The position numbers were made by a program, and so were the translations under genes. A stretch of DNA of 63,671 nucleotides from an uncultured Muribaculaceae bacterium (GTDB lineage: Bacteria; Bacteroidota; Bacteroidia; Bacteroidales; Muribaculaceae). This document shows positions 9,501 to 17,385 of the stretch, one piece after another. The stretch lies in assembly GCA_947179295.1 (NCBI GenBank), contig CAMXAZ010000007.1, positions 1 through 63,671 of the forward strand, given 5' to 3'. The notes beneath the pieces were generated by a model. That model ran no database searches, was not told the origin of the DNA, and was given only the letters and a program-made list of their open reading frames with translations. Numbering within the stretch: position 1 is the first letter of the stretch; each line of letters opens with the position of its first letter.

Positions 9501-9621
9501 GCACACCTGGACTGCATCTGATTTCATCGGCTACAACCCTGAAACCTATGCTAACGGTGAGATCGCATGGCAGTATCCCGCAGCGTTCACCTTCACAGGC
9601 GGCATCCAGCTGACATTCTAA
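6589..9621 (+). CDS. SusC/RagA-family TonB-dependent outer membrane transporter
   Basis: Imports a bulky nutrient, usually a glycan fragment, across the outer membrane with its SusD partner, driven by TonB. The 1010-residue protein has a signal peptide (residues 1-20, ending LAAQ). A carboxypeptidase-regulatory-like domain follows (RTVSGTVISAADGDPLIGATV onward is its family-typical start). Next comes the plug with LDEVVVTGYG and the SusC motifs PLYVIDGVPV, LKDAAATAIYGSRAANGVIVITTKKG, then the 22-strand barrel ending ITFGYTIP and a terminal Phe. susD follows after 49 bp. No glycoside hydrolase, sensor or anti-sigma gene adjoins the pair, so the substrate cannot be deduced. Confidence 0.95.
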   Translation: MKKLFLLLTALVVAVGTLAAQNRTVSGTVISAADGDPLIGATVMGVGTKIGTATDIDGKFTLSLPESVTKIQVSYISMKTVEVAITPGQMMISMENANTLDEVVVTGYGVQRKAAFTGAASVLDGEVIDKKSDVNFVKSLEGSVTGFQYNNSTSSPGTFGSVYIRGRGSLSSSSQPLYVIDGVPVNSDADGISSSSNNFFDPMAAYNPSDIENVTVLKDAAATAIYGSRAANGVIVITTKKGGEGKFNLNVDIKQGLTKMANHNMNYANAAETMDWFTKGYVALRGGTYDEWYDKLVGALGWDGKTDTDWIDAVTRTGYFQEYNISFNGTSGNTNYYASIGYVDSEGIVINSGNTRYSGRVNLDTKYKYFSAGVNASLSWSKNNNFSQSTTGAMSNPLTGAVSSWLPIDPIYNEDGSYYGVSGYNPVAVNDEKLGNLYEVTNQTINANPWLRIDLPFGIWAKTNLGVNLVDQTDYDYWSAVYNPQGMNYNGLGRQYKQRISTITWTNTFGWTKTFDKHDINLLLGQECQRYDYHEDFYSRTDFPFADSGMRDLTTAATDNGSSYYRSESRLASYFMDAHYSYDDRYYLSASFRRDGSSVFGADNRWGNFWSVGGKWRLSQESFAKDLTWLSNAALRISYGTVGNQSLPNLYAARGYYSAGYNYNQIPGMIPAQISNPDLTWETSRKFDVGFDLSLFNRVNFTFDYYNDDTSDALYKVPLSMTTGMNSYYKNIGKMRNRGIEFGVNGVAYTSRDLTVSLFANLTWNDNKILKLADGSVEYTFQLLEEGRPFTQFYTQEYAGVDRETGKALYYRYAKGTKDENGNDLSNVLTDDYNAAEKRYVGSAAPKVFGAFGLNARGYGFDLSMQFNYRLGSKVIDTGHDFTGWNMSTYRTPLKEMIKNSWTPENPDAKYPQYIISDPNQISSDNYSSRWIMSGNYLRLSNITFGYTIPASITRKALISKCRIYTSFDNVHTWTASDFIGYNPETYANGEIAWQYPAAFTFTGGIQLTF

Positions 9622-9670
9622 AATTATCTTCTATCTTTCAAGAATCATAATTCACAAACTAAAGGAAAAT

Positions 9671-11161
9671 ATGAAAAAACTACATATCAAGGCTCTTGCC
9701 ATGCTGCTTCTGGGCGGAAGCATGGTCAGCTGTGGAGATGACTTCCTGGATTCAAAGATCTATGATGGCATCGACATAGAGACCGGCCTTAACAGCGTCA
9801 ACAATATCGGCTATGCACTCAACGGTACATATTTCAGTCTTTACCGTTACTATTTCGCCGGTAACTATGCCACCTCATTCGGTGACATTGCATCTGACCT
9901 GGCATACTGGAACCGTTCGTCGAGCCACTTCAATGCAATCAACCAGTTCACTCCGTCAGTGACTGACGTCTATCTCTCATACATCTGGGAGTATGGTTAC
10001 AAAGTGGTTGACAACAGCGCCAGAATCATCAAGGCCGGTGAGGCCATGAAAGAGAATGTCAGCGAAGATGAAATCGCTGACCTCGACATGTATCTCGCTG
10101 AAGCCTATGCGCTTCGCGCCTATGCGAATCTTGTGCTTGTCAATGTGTTCGCCCATCAGGTGATGGTTGACGGTCAGGATTTCTCGGCTCAGCCCGGTAT
10201 CGTTGTGGTCAACGAGCCTGTGGCTGCCGGTTCGATGGTCAGCCGTAGCACAGTAGGCGATGCCTATACTTCGATTGTCAATGACCTGAAGTCTTCAATC
10301 AGCTATTTCGAACTCGCAGGCCAGACCAAAGAAAACCGTGTCTATATGTCGCCGGCAGCAGCATGGGGTCTTCTCTCACGCGCTTATCTCTACATGGAGA
10401 AGTTCGATGAATCGATTGACGCAGCCAAGAAGGCGCTCGCCGCAGCAGGAGATCCGGCGCTTGCCTATACTCCCGCCGCCTACAAGGCTCTCTACAACGG
10501 TGAAGGCAGCAACACTGAAAGCTTCTTCTATCTTGCCATCAATACTTCCGACAACTGGAGCGCAAACTCCTGCGGTACACTCTGGTCGACCTACAGCTAT
10601 GGCCCCACTCCATATCTGCAGTCAATCATGACAGACGGTGACGTGCGTCGCGCAGTGTGGAGCTGGAAGACTAATGACAAGGGTGTCGAAGAATTCGGCA
10701 GCGGCAAGTTCGGAGCCTATGGTCTCGGTGGAAACTCGGCTTACGGCACAAACTATCTGATCAATGCTCCTGAGATGTATCTCAACCAGGCTGAAAGCTA
10801 TCTGCGCTCTTCGTCGGCTGACATCACCAATGCCCAGAACGCACTCCTTGTGGTTGCAAAGCGTAACCCGGCCATCACTTCGGTTGCCGATCTGCCCTCT
10901 GACAAGGACGGCCTCATGAGCTTCATTCAGGACGAACGTGCCCGCGAGCTCTTCCAGGAAGGTCACCGTCTCTATGATCTTCGCCGCTGGGATGTAAGTG
11001 CAAATCTTGCTCAGGACAATGTTTCTTATCCTGAAATCGACTGGGCAATCACCGGTTTCAAGATCTCTGACTGTGTTTATCCCATCCCTGCTGATGAGAT
11101 CAATGCCGGATTCGGTGTGACACAGAATGAAGGCTGGCAGAACACATTCCCCAAGAAGTAA
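9671..11161 (+). CDS. SusD/RagB-family surface lipoprotein
   Basis: A ligand-binding lid for the preceding SusC transporter, lipidated and displayed on the cell surface. The 496-residue product has a lipoprotein signal ending in GGSMVSC (acylated Cys21). A helical TPR-rich body follows, with LAEAYALRAYANL near residue 155, and the C-terminal SusD segment RARELFQEGHRLYDLRRW. The length is normal for the family. AAAGGA just before the ATG is a weak ribosome-binding site. Its position directly after susC and the shared terminator at 11198-11240 indicate one transcript. Confidence 0.95.
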   Translation: MKKLHIKALAMLLLGGSMVSCGDDFLDSKIYDGIDIETGLNSVNNIGYALNGTYFSLYRYYFAGNYATSFGDIASDLAYWNRSSSHFNAINQFTPSVTDVYLSYIWEYGYKVVDNSARIIKAGEAMKENVSEDEIADLDMYLAEAYALRAYANLVLVNVFAHQVMVDGQDFSAQPGIVVVNEPVAAGSMVSRSTVGDAYTSIVNDLKSSISYFELAGQTKENRVYMSPAAAWGLLSRAYLYMEKFDESIDAAKKALAAAGDPALAYTPAAYKALYNGEGSNTESFFYLAINTSDNWSANSCGTLWSTYSYGPTPYLQSIMTDGDVRRAVWSWKTNDKGVEEFGSGKFGAYGLGGNSAYGTNYLINAPEMYLNQAESYLRSSSADITNAQNALLVVAKRNPAITSVADLPSDKDGLMSFIQDERARELFQEGHRLYDLRRWDVSANLAQDNVSYPEIDWAITGFKISDCVYPIPADEINAGFGVTQNEGWQNTFPKK

Positions 11162-11197
11162 AGACCACATCAGCCCATAGCATCAATCTATAATACA

Positions 11198-11240
11198 GAG
11201 GCCGCGTCTGAATTCAACTCAGGCGCGGCCTCCGTTTGTT
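11198..11240 (+). terminator. Terminator of the susCD operon
   Basis: A 14-bp inverted repeat GAGGCCGCGTCTGA / TCAGGCGCGGCCTC (one G-U) is followed by CGTTTGTT on the plus strand, 36 bp after the susD stop. The T-run is imperfect but the stem is strong. It may also serve the convergent EamA gene. Confidence 0.75.
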
Positions 11241-11288
11241 ATTGGGTGTTTCCGGTTTCAGATGATGGTCCGGAGCAGTAGGGATGTG

Positions 11289-12173
11289 TCAGGAGTGTTG
11301 CCGGCGGCCGGAGAGAATGAGCACGATGACGGCGAGGATGATGAGCACAATTCCGATCGAGGCTCTTACAGTCAGGATTTCGCCGAAGAGTGCCACTCCA
11401 AACATTACTCCGGTGATAGGTTCGAGAGCGCCAAGAATGGAGACCGGAACCGAGCCGATGCACTGGATTGATATGGCTACTGTCAGCAGCGAGACTATGG
11501 TGGGGACAATCGAGATGCCCGCCACACAGGCCCAGGGGAGCAGTCCGGAGGGCACAGGCTGCACTTCGGTGAAGCCGTCGGTGCGCACGGCAAAGACAAT
11601 CATGCCGAAGAGCAGTGAGTAGAAGGTGAGAGTGGAGCCTGAGAGATGGCGTATGCGGCTCTTGTTGATCATCACCATGTAGAGCGCATAGGCCAGTGAC
11701 GAGAGTATGACGAGGGTGACACCTGTGGCTGTCACATGTGCGCCTTCGCCCGGATTGCACAGAAAGACTACTCCGGTGAGGCAGATGGCTATGGAGATGA
11801 GGGTCCACAGCGAGATGCGTTCGTGGAAGAAGATCCAGAGTATCAGTGCTATGAAAACGGGCTCGACAAAGAGCAGCGTGGAGGCAAGGCCTACGTCCAT
11901 ATATCTGTAAGCCTCGAACAGCAGCACGGACGACATGGCGAAGAAGATGCCGAGGAGCACCATCAGCGGCAGGTCGCGGCGGGCGAGCCGGAAGCTGTCG
12001 CCGCGGATGAGCATGATGGTGCCGAGTATGATTGTGGCAAACAGATAGCGGTAGAAGAGTACGGAGGAGACACCCATCCCAAGTTCATAGAGCGGGACGG
12101 CGAAGAGCGGGTTGGTGCCGTAGCTCACAGCAGCAACCGCACCAAGAATATATCCTTTGGTGGTCCGGGTCAT
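11289..12173 (-). CDS. EamA/DMT-family transporter
   Basis: An inner membrane permease of the drug/metabolite transporter superfamily. The substrate is unknown; relatives export amino acids or metabolites. The 294 residues form about ten hydrophobic segments arranged as two EamA repeats. The first begins YILGAVAAVSYGTNPLF and contains SSVLLFEAYRYMDVGLASTLLFVEP in family-typical positions. The second ends with GALEPITGVMFGVALFGE. The tail is short and basic. It lies 68 bp downstream of metX on the same strand and may be co-transcribed with it, but nothing links it firmly to methionine metabolism. Confidence 0.9.
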   Translation of the reverse strand: MTRTTKGYILGAVAAVSYGTNPLFAVPLYELGMGVSSVLFYRYLFATIILGTIMLIRGDSFRLARRDLPLMVLLGIFFAMSSVLLFEAYRYMDVGLASTLLFVEPVFIALILWIFFHERISLWTLISIAICLTGVVFLCNPGEGAHVTATGVTLVILSSLAYALYMVMINKSRIRHLSGSTLTFYSLLFGMIVFAVRTDGFTEVQPVPSGLLPWACVAGISIVPTIVSLLTVAISIQCIGSVPVSILGALEPITGVMFGVALFGEILTVRASIGIVLIILAVIVLILSGRRQHS

Positions 12174-12241
12174 GAGTGTATGTGAAAAAGGGGCGGCCTC
12201 AGGCCGGTTTTGGGCTTTAACAGTTATTGAGAAACACCCTC

Positions 12242-13252
12242 TTAGTTTTTGATGAATGGGAGCAGGAGGTTGTTGAGCTGATTGTATTCCACAAGGAAGC
12301 CGTCGTGGCCGAAGGGAGAGTGGATCTCGCCGTAGACGGCACCGGGAATCTTGGAGCAGAGTTCCTGCATCTCGCGGGGAGGGAACACGATGTCGGTTTC
12401 GAGACCTACAACGAGGGTGCGGGCCTTGATGCGCTTGAGAGCGGCATCGAGGCCTCCGCGGCCGCGGCCCACGTCGTGGGTGTCAAAGGCTTTCAGAATG
12501 GCATAGTAGGAGTAGGCATCGAAGCGGCGGCAGAGTTTCTCGCCCTGATACTGCTGGTAGCTCGACGCGCGGTGCACTTCGGGCAGTTCCTCGACATCTT
12601 TCTGGGTGAGATTGTAGCCGTAGTATCCGCGATAGCTCAGCAGGCCGATGGCGCGGGCGGCGGCAAGGCCTTTGCGTCCGGCCAGAGGGTCGGGATCGCC
12701 GAAGGTCGGGTCGGCTTCGATGCTCATGCGCATTGTCTCGTCGATGGCTATGGTCCAGGGTGTGGCTATGGCGTCAGTGGCCATCAGCACGAGCCGTTCG
12801 AAGCGGTCGGGTTCCATCACGGCCCACTCAATGGCCTGGAAACCGCCTACAGAGCAGCCTACCAGCGCCTTGATCCGGCCTATGCCGAGCGCTTCGGCCA
12901 GGACGCGGTGGGCGTTGACAATGTCGCGGATGGTGTAGGGCGGGAAATCTTTGTAGTAGGGGGCGCCGGTGGCGGGATTGGTGTGGAGCGGGGCAGTGGT
13001 GCCGTAGGGCGATCCGAGAATGTTGGCGCAGATTATGAAATTGTCGGCCGGATCGAGGAATTTGCCTTCCTCCACGGTGTGAGGCCACCAGTCCTGCACG
13101 TCGCTGTTGCCGGTAAGAGCATGGCACACCCAGACGACGTTGCTTTTGTCGGCATTGAGTGTGCCATAAGTGTGATATGCTATGCGGAGGGCATCGAGCC
13201 GTCCGCCGAGTTCAAGGCTGAATGGTTCGGGATGGTGATAATAGTTGATCAT
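12242..13252 (-). CDS. metX: Homoserine O-acetyltransferase
   Basis: Acetylates homoserine with acetyl-CoA, the entry step of methionine synthesis in this lineage. It is a 336-residue alpha/beta-hydrolase. The nucleophile elbow is GCSVGGFQAIEW, the acid lies in LVVGLETDIVFPP and the catalytic His in HSPFGHDGFLVE. The N-terminal ALTGNSD and NILGSPYGTT segments are typical of MetX. I preferred the ATG at 13250-13252 (MINYYHHPEPF) over an upstream Met, because it sits about 22 nt after the start expected from the promoter at 13280-13310. Assigning homoserine acetylation over serine acetylation rests on overall family resemblance. Confidence 0.92.
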   Translation of the reverse strand: MINYYHHPEPFSLELGGRLDALRIAYHTYGTLNADKSNVVWVCHALTGNSDVQDWWPHTVEEGKFLDPADNFIICANILGSPYGTTAPLHTNPATGAPYYKDFPPYTIRDIVNAHRVLAEALGIGRIKALVGCSVGGFQAIEWAVMEPDRFERLVLMATDAIATPWTIAIDETMRMSIEADPTFGDPDPLAGRKGLAAARAIGLLSYRGYYGYNLTQKDVEELPEVHRASSYQQYQGEKLCRRFDAYSYYAILKAFDTHDVGRGRGGLDAALKRIKARTLVVGLETDIVFPPREMQELCSKIPGAVYGEIHSPFGHDGFLVEYNQLNNLLLPFIKN

Positions 13253-13279
13253 TATGAGGCTTCTTAACAGTTGCGGAGC

Positions 13280-13310
13280 AAAGTTAAGCATAATAAGTAA
13301 CTCTTCAAAA
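13280..13310 (-). promoter_or_regulatory. metX promoter
   Basis: Minus-strand -33 TTTG (13310-13307) and -7 TAACTTTG (13287-13280) are separated by 19 nt. Start near 13274 leaves a leader of roughly 22 nt. A second -7-like octamer, TAATTTTG (13314-13307), overlaps the -33 box. The foldback element at 13325-13487 ends about 15 bp upstream. Confidence 0.75.
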
Positions 13311-13324
13311 TTACGCGGTATGTT

Positions 13325-13487
13325 AGAGATTGTCTAAAATTTATATCACTTTGCTTTTGAGTGTCTTGTCGGTGTCTTTTTACTTATTCTTCGGTCACGT
13401 AGCTACGGCTACGCTCCCTCATCACAAGCAAAAATCCATACGACAATTCTTCTCAAAATCCGTATCATATAAATTTAGACAATCTCT
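13325..13487. mobile_element. 163-bp MITE-like foldback element, copy 1
   Basis: The element begins AGAGATTGTCTAAA and ends TTTAGACAATCTCT, and the two halves are imperfect reverse complements along the whole length. Matched internal blocks include TTTATAT, TTTTGAG, TTGTCG and the apex CGTAGC/GCTACG. A second copy at 63048-63210 has the same length and differs at only three positions. No transposase is encoded, and the open frame across it is a by-product of the repeat. I see no clear target-site duplication. Confidence 0.8.
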
Positions 13488-13543
13488 GAGACCGCCGCGA
13501 TTTGGGCGAATGCGATTTTTTCAGAGTTGCCCTGACGGAATGA

Positions 13544-14506
13544 TCAGAATATCACGTTGTATTTGGTCAGAAGTTCTGCGGGGTGGTATGATTCTTTGGC
13601 GTGGCGCAGACCCGGATCGCCAACGTCTTCCTCGCGGTTGATGTAGATGAGGCCGGGATGGCGCCCGGTCATCATTTCGGCGAAGAGCTTGTTGACGGTC
13701 TCGCCGGCTCCGTTGACTTCATGGTCCATTTTTTCGATGTGGACAAAGAGGGTGTCGCCCTTGACTTCGCCGAGGGTGAATGCTACTATGCCGTTGGCCG
13801 GGGTGGAGAGCACTGCGCCCTCGAAGCCGAAGAGGCCGGGGGTGGAGAGCACCTGCATCACCTGCTCGCGCTCAATGTCGGCAAGCGCCGGTTTTGACAG
13901 CGGAAGGTGACGTGCAAGGAAAAATTCTTTGACCGCGGGTATCAGTTCCGGGGTCAGCGGTTCGAAGGTGTAGCCGGGATTTTCGGCTTCGAAACGGTTG
14001 ACATGGTTGCGTTTCTTGCCTAATTTCTTGCCTGAAAGGGTGGCGAGGGCCGAGGCCTCGTAGAGGTAGTCGCTCCAGTCGGCAAGCTGTCTGACACTTC
14101 TTGCGCCGAGGGCTTTGAGCGGGGCCACGAAGGCTTCCGGGACGGCCGAGAAAATGAGACGGCAGCCTGTGGCGGCGCAGTATTCACGTAAAAGAGCGAC
14201 CGACTCCTCAATCCCCATTTTGCCCACGGGGATTGAGAAAGCCGGTCGGCTTACATCGTCTTCAGTGACACCTTTGATGAAAAGTGTGTCATTGAATATG
14301 CAGTATGAGTAGTCGAAGTATTCGAGCCACATGAATGTGCCGCCTACGGTGAAGTCGCATGTGCGGCAACATGCCTGCGCGAGCAACGGACGCAGAGTGT
14401 CGATGTCTGCTATGCGCAAAGGCTTGAAGCTGAGTGAACATTCTTTTTTCGGCCTGGCCTTTGGCGCTGTCTGCGTCGCGGCTGCCGATTGTCGAAGCGT
14501 GATCAT
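13544..14506 (-). CDS. DUF2156 (LPG_synthase_C-like) domain protein
   Basis: A 320-residue cytoplasmic protein of the DUF2156 family, a GNAT-like fold also found as the catalytic C-terminal domain of aminoacyl-phosphatidylglycerol synthases. It lacks the membrane-spanning N-terminal half of those enzymes, so lysyl-lipid synthesis should not be assumed. The core starts near residue 27 (LSFKPLRIADIDTLRPLL). It includes LSGKKLGKKRNHVNRFEAENPG, a family hallmark, and ends INREEDVGDPGLRHAKESYHP, also characteristic. The first 26 residues are low-complexity, and the true start could be slightly downstream. It follows fabD by 97 bp. The substrate is unknown. Confidence 0.82.
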   Translation of the reverse strand: MITLRQSAAATQTAPKARPKKECSLSFKPLRIADIDTLRPLLAQACCRTCDFTVGGTFMWLEYFDYSYCIFNDTLFIKGVTEDDVSRPAFSIPVGKMGIEESVALLREYCAATGCRLIFSAVPEAFVAPLKALGARSVRQLADWSDYLYEASALATLSGKKLGKKRNHVNRFEAENPGYTFEPLTPELIPAVKEFFLARHLPLSKPALADIEREQVMQVLSTPGLFGFEGAVLSTPANGIVAFTLGEVKGDTLFVHIEKMDHEVNGAGETVNKLFAEMMTGRHPGLIYINREEDVGDPGLRHAKESYHPAELLTKYNVIF

Positions 14507-14603
14507 AATCTGAGATTTCTATGATTGTGTGTTTACTGAAAAACACACAGCGCCCCGATGAGGTTCATCTCAGGCTCCGGAGTGAGGCCCGATCGGGTGT
14601 GGC

Positions 14604-15482
14604 TTACTGACGGCCTGAGGTGGCTACTTCGCGGTTGATCTTGGCAACGAGGCCCTGGAGCACCTTGCCGGGTCCGACTTCGATGAATTCGTCGGCACCG
14701 TCGGCGATCATGTTCTGCACGCTCTGAGTCCAGCGCACGGGAGCGGTCAGCTGGGCCACGAGGTTGGCCTTGATCTCAGCAGCATCGGTGTGGGGCTTGG
14801 CGTCGACATTCTGGTAGACGGGCACCGCGGGGTTGTGGAATTCAGTCGCAGCGATGGCTTCGGCGAGTTCGGCGCGGGCAGGTTCCATGCAGGGAGAGTG
14901 GAAGGCACCGCCTACCTTGAGGCGCATGGCGCGCTTTGCACCTGCTTCCTTGAGTTTCTCGCAGGCTGCGTCGATGGCTTCTTCTTCACCTGAGATCACG
15001 AGCTGGCCGGGGCAGTTGTAGTTGGCGCAGACAACCACTCCGGGAATCGAGGCGCAGATTTCCTCAACCTTTTCGTCGGGGAGGGCGATAACGGCAGCCA
15101 TTGTGGAGGGCTTCAGCTCACAGGCTTTCTGCATGGCGCGGGCACGGGCGGCTACCAGACGGAGGCCGTCTTCGAAGCTGAGGGCGCCGGCGGCTACGAG
15201 TGCCGAGAATTCACCTAAAGAGTGACCGGCTACCATAGAGGGCTGGAAGTCTTCGCCGAGTGTCTTGGCGAGGATCACAGAGTGGAGGAATACGGCGGGC
15301 TGGGTCACTTTGGTCTGACGGAGGTCTTCGTCAGTGCCTGCAAACATCAGGTCGGTGATGCGGAAGCCGAGGATCTCGTTTGCCTTCTCGAACATTTCCT
15401 TGGCTACTTCATTGCTTTCATAGAGGTCTTTGCCCATTCCTACGAACTGGGCGCCCTGACCGGGGAATACGTAAGCTTTCAT
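14604..15482 (-). CDS. fabD: Malonyl-CoA:ACP transacylase
   Basis: Loads malonyl groups onto acyl carrier protein for fatty acid synthesis. The 292-residue protein shows the N-terminal FPGQGAQFVGMG, the nucleophile motif GHSLGEF (Ser88), the substrate-carboxylate Arg in AARARAM and the catalytic His in GAFHSPCM. The length matches stand-alone FabD. A -7 box TAACTTTG lies upstream at 15539-15532 (minus strand), without a matched -33 box. It stands apart from other fab genes. The DUF2156 gene follows on the same strand. Confidence 0.96.
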   Translation of the reverse strand: MKAYVFPGQGAQFVGMGKDLYESNEVAKEMFEKANEILGFRITDLMFAGTDEDLRQTKVTQPAVFLHSVILAKTLGEDFQPSMVAGHSLGEFSALVAAGALSFEDGLRLVAARARAMQKACELKPSTMAAVIALPDEKVEEICASIPGVVVCANYNCPGQLVISGEEEAIDAACEKLKEAGAKRAMRLKVGGAFHSPCMEPARAELAEAIAATEFHNPAVPVYQNVDAKPHTDAAEIKANLVAQLTAPVRWTQSVQNMIADGADEFIEVGPGKVLQGLVAKINREVATSGRQ

Positions 15483-15664
15483 TGAATTGTCGTGAATTTG
15501 AATTCGTTTGAATATGATTGGTTTGAGAGTGCAAAGTTACGCTTTTCTATTGATTAGTTAAGGTTCAAAAACCATTTTTAACATCAGCGGAGTCTGCGGT
15601 GAGGGGTTTTAAACAGATTTGCAGCAAAAAAATCACTAACTTTGCAGAAAACCCAAATATCAGA

Positions 15665-15874
15665 ATGACACCCTGCATTTTCAATCTCGGCACCGGAGAG
15701 ATCATAGTGATTCTCGTGGTGGTGCTTCTGCTTTTCGGCGCCAAGCGCATTCCCGAACTCGCCCGCAGCATGGGCAAGGGCATCAGCCAGTTCAAACAGG
15801 GCATGAATGACGCCGTCAGCGAAATCAAAGATAATACGACCGACAATTCCGACAAAAGCGCTGCTGAAAAGTGA
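15665..15874 (+). CDS. tatA: Twin-arginine translocase subunit TatA/E
   Basis: A 69-residue Tat component that forms the pore or membrane-weakening assembly for export of folded proteins. After a short periplasmic segment, one transmembrane helix (about residues 11-29, [20 protein letters not shown]) leads through the conserved FGAKRIPEL hinge. An amphipathic helix ([15 protein letters not shown]) and a charged tail follow. The ATG at 15665 gives the expected short N-terminus; an upstream Met would add leader sequence. A -7 box TAACTTTG is at 15637-15644. Its end overlaps the tatC start by 4 nt. Confidence 0.93.
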   Translation: MTPCIFNLGTGEIIVILVVVLLLFGAKRIPELARSMGKGISQFKQGMNDAVSEIKDNTTDNSDKSAAEK

Positions 15875-16683
15875 GCGGCGAAATGGGATTCTGGGATCAC
15901 GCCGAGGCCCTGCGCGGAGTGCTGCTCCGCATGGCGGCCGTCATTGTCGTGCTTACGGTCGTGCTGTTTGCGGCCATGCCCCACATTTTCGATTCTGTGA
16001 TCCTGGCTCCATGTCGCGGCGACTTCATACTCTACCGGTGGCTTGACTGCCTTTCCGTGGGGTCACTGATGCCGGGTGGGAGCGGCGGCGATTTCGAAGT
16101 GCATCTGATCAACATCCGTCTGGCTTCGCAGTTTTTCATCCACATGTCAACCTCCTTCTGGCTGGCGGTAGTGCTTGCTTTTCCGCTCTGTGTGTGGCTG
16201 CTCTGGGGCTTCATCGCTCCTGGGCTTTACGAGGAGGAGAAGCGCGGGGCGAGAGGTGCGTTTTTAGCCGGGAACCTGATGTTTTTCTTAGGTGTTGCCA
16301 CCGGCTACTTCCTTGTGTTTCCACTGACTCTGCGCTTCCTTGCAGACTATCAGCTGAGTTCACTGATTCCCAATCAGATTTCGCTCGATTCCTATATGGA
16401 CAATTTCATGATGCTGATTCTCGTGATGGGCATTGTGTTCGAACTGCCCCTGGTGGCATGGCTGCTGGGCAAGGCCGGAATTGTCAGCCGCGGACTTTTC
16501 AACCGTTACCGCAGACATGCCGTGGTGGCGCTTCTTGTGGCGGCGGCAGTCATAACCCCGACGGGCGATCCATTCACCCTGATGGTGGTCTTCCTGCCTC
16601 TCTATCTCCTCTGGGAGCTTTCGGCTCTGACTCTCCCCGGGAAAAATCAGAAACTGAAACAACAATCTCTAAGTAACTTATGA
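15871..16683 (+). CDS. tatC: Sec-independent protein translocase TatC
   Basis: The Tat receptor subunit that recognises twin-arginine signal peptides. The 270-residue inner membrane protein has six predicted helices. The N-terminal [16 protein letters not shown] corresponds to the family's FxxHLxELR segment, followed by the family-typical region around [22 protein letters not shown]. It starts at GTG in a GTGA overlap with tatA and ends in an ATGA overlap with mtnN, indicating translational coupling. With only tatA and tatC present locally, this is a minimal two-component Tat system. The first helix region carries an insertion with [11 protein letters not shown]. Confidence 0.94.
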   Translation: MSGEMGFWDHAEALRGVLLRMAAVIVVLTVVLFAAMPHIFDSVILAPCRGDFILYRWLDCLSVGSLMPGGSGGDFEVHLINIRLASQFFIHMSTSFWLAVVLAFPLCVWLLWGFIAPGLYEEEKRGARGAFLAGNLMFFLGVATGYFLVFPLTLRFLADYQLSSLIPNQISLDSYMDNFMMLILVMGIVFELPLVAWLLGKAGIVSRGLFNRYRRHAVVALLVAAAVITPTGDPFTLMVVFLPLYLLWELSALTLPGKNQKLKQQSLSNL

Positions 16684-17345
16684 AAATTGGCATTATAGTG
16701 GCCATGAGCAAAGAGCTGGCCATGATATTACCCCTTCTCTCCGAAGCGACTGTAGAAACCCGCGGTGCGGTCACCCTCCACCGCGGACGCATAGGCGGCA
16801 ATGACATTGCCGTGATGCAGTGTGGCATAGGCAAGGTCAACGCGGCTATCGGTGCCGTGAGCCTGATCGACGCTTTCTCTCCTGATCTTGTGATCAACAC
16901 CGGAGTAGCGGCAGGCGCCGGCGATGACATCCGGGTGATGGATATAGTGGTGGCCGATTCTCTCGCGCATCATGATTTCTGGTGCATAGGCGAGGAGTGG
17001 GGCCATGTGCCCGGCTGTCCGCGTCTTTTCCCGGCCGAGGTGCCGGCTGTTGCGGAAAAAAGCGGAGCGAAGAAGGGACTCATTGCTTCCGGCGAGCTGT
17101 TCATAAGCCGCAAGGAGGAGATCGACTCTATCCGCTCGCATTTTCCGGAGGTGAAGGCCGTCGACATGGAGTCGGCCGCCATAGCCCAGGCCTGCTGTCT
17201 GCGCCAGGTGCCGTTCATGTGTCTCCGTGTGATTAGTGACTCCCCCTGGACTTCGCATGACAATTCGAGCCAGTATGAGGATTTTTGGACTGAAGCTCCG
17301 CAGAAGTCGTTTGCAGCAGTGAGCGAGATTCTTGCTTCATTGTGA
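16680..17345 (+). CDS. mtnN: 5'-methylthioadenosine/S-adenosylhomocysteine nucleosidase
   Basis: Cleaves adenine from S-adenosylhomocysteine and methylthioadenosine. The 221-residue protein is a nucleoside phosphorylase-like fold with GIIVAMSKELAMI at the N-terminus, NTGVAAGAG, and VDMESAAIAQAC (catalytic Glu and ribose contact). The C-terminal Asp lies in RVISDSPW. It overlaps tatC by ATGA, and luxS follows 40 bp later. This pairs the two consecutive enzymes of the methyl cycle: nucleosidase yields S-ribosylhomocysteine, LuxS consumes it. The coupling with tatAC is physical, with no clear metabolic reason. Confidence 0.95.
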   Translation: MKIGIIVAMSKELAMILPLLSEATVETRGAVTLHRGRIGGNDIAVMQCGIGKVNAAIGAVSLIDAFSPDLVINTGVAAGAGDDIRVMDIVVADSLAHHDFWCIGEEWGHVPGCPRLFPAEVPAVAEKSGAKKGLIASGELFISRKEEIDSIRSHFPEVKAVDMESAAIAQACCLRQVPFMCLRVISDSPWTSHDNSSQYEDFWTEAPQKSFAAVSEILASL

Positions 17346-17385
17346 TCCGTCGACGATTCTGAAAACAATCTCTTAAGACTTACTT

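Noticed and set aside
13330-13641. Open frame over foldback copy 1, with a related one at 63026-63226
   Set aside because: Similar peptides arise only because the 163-bp inverted repeat is duplicated; the frames run out into unrelated sequence and lack start signals.
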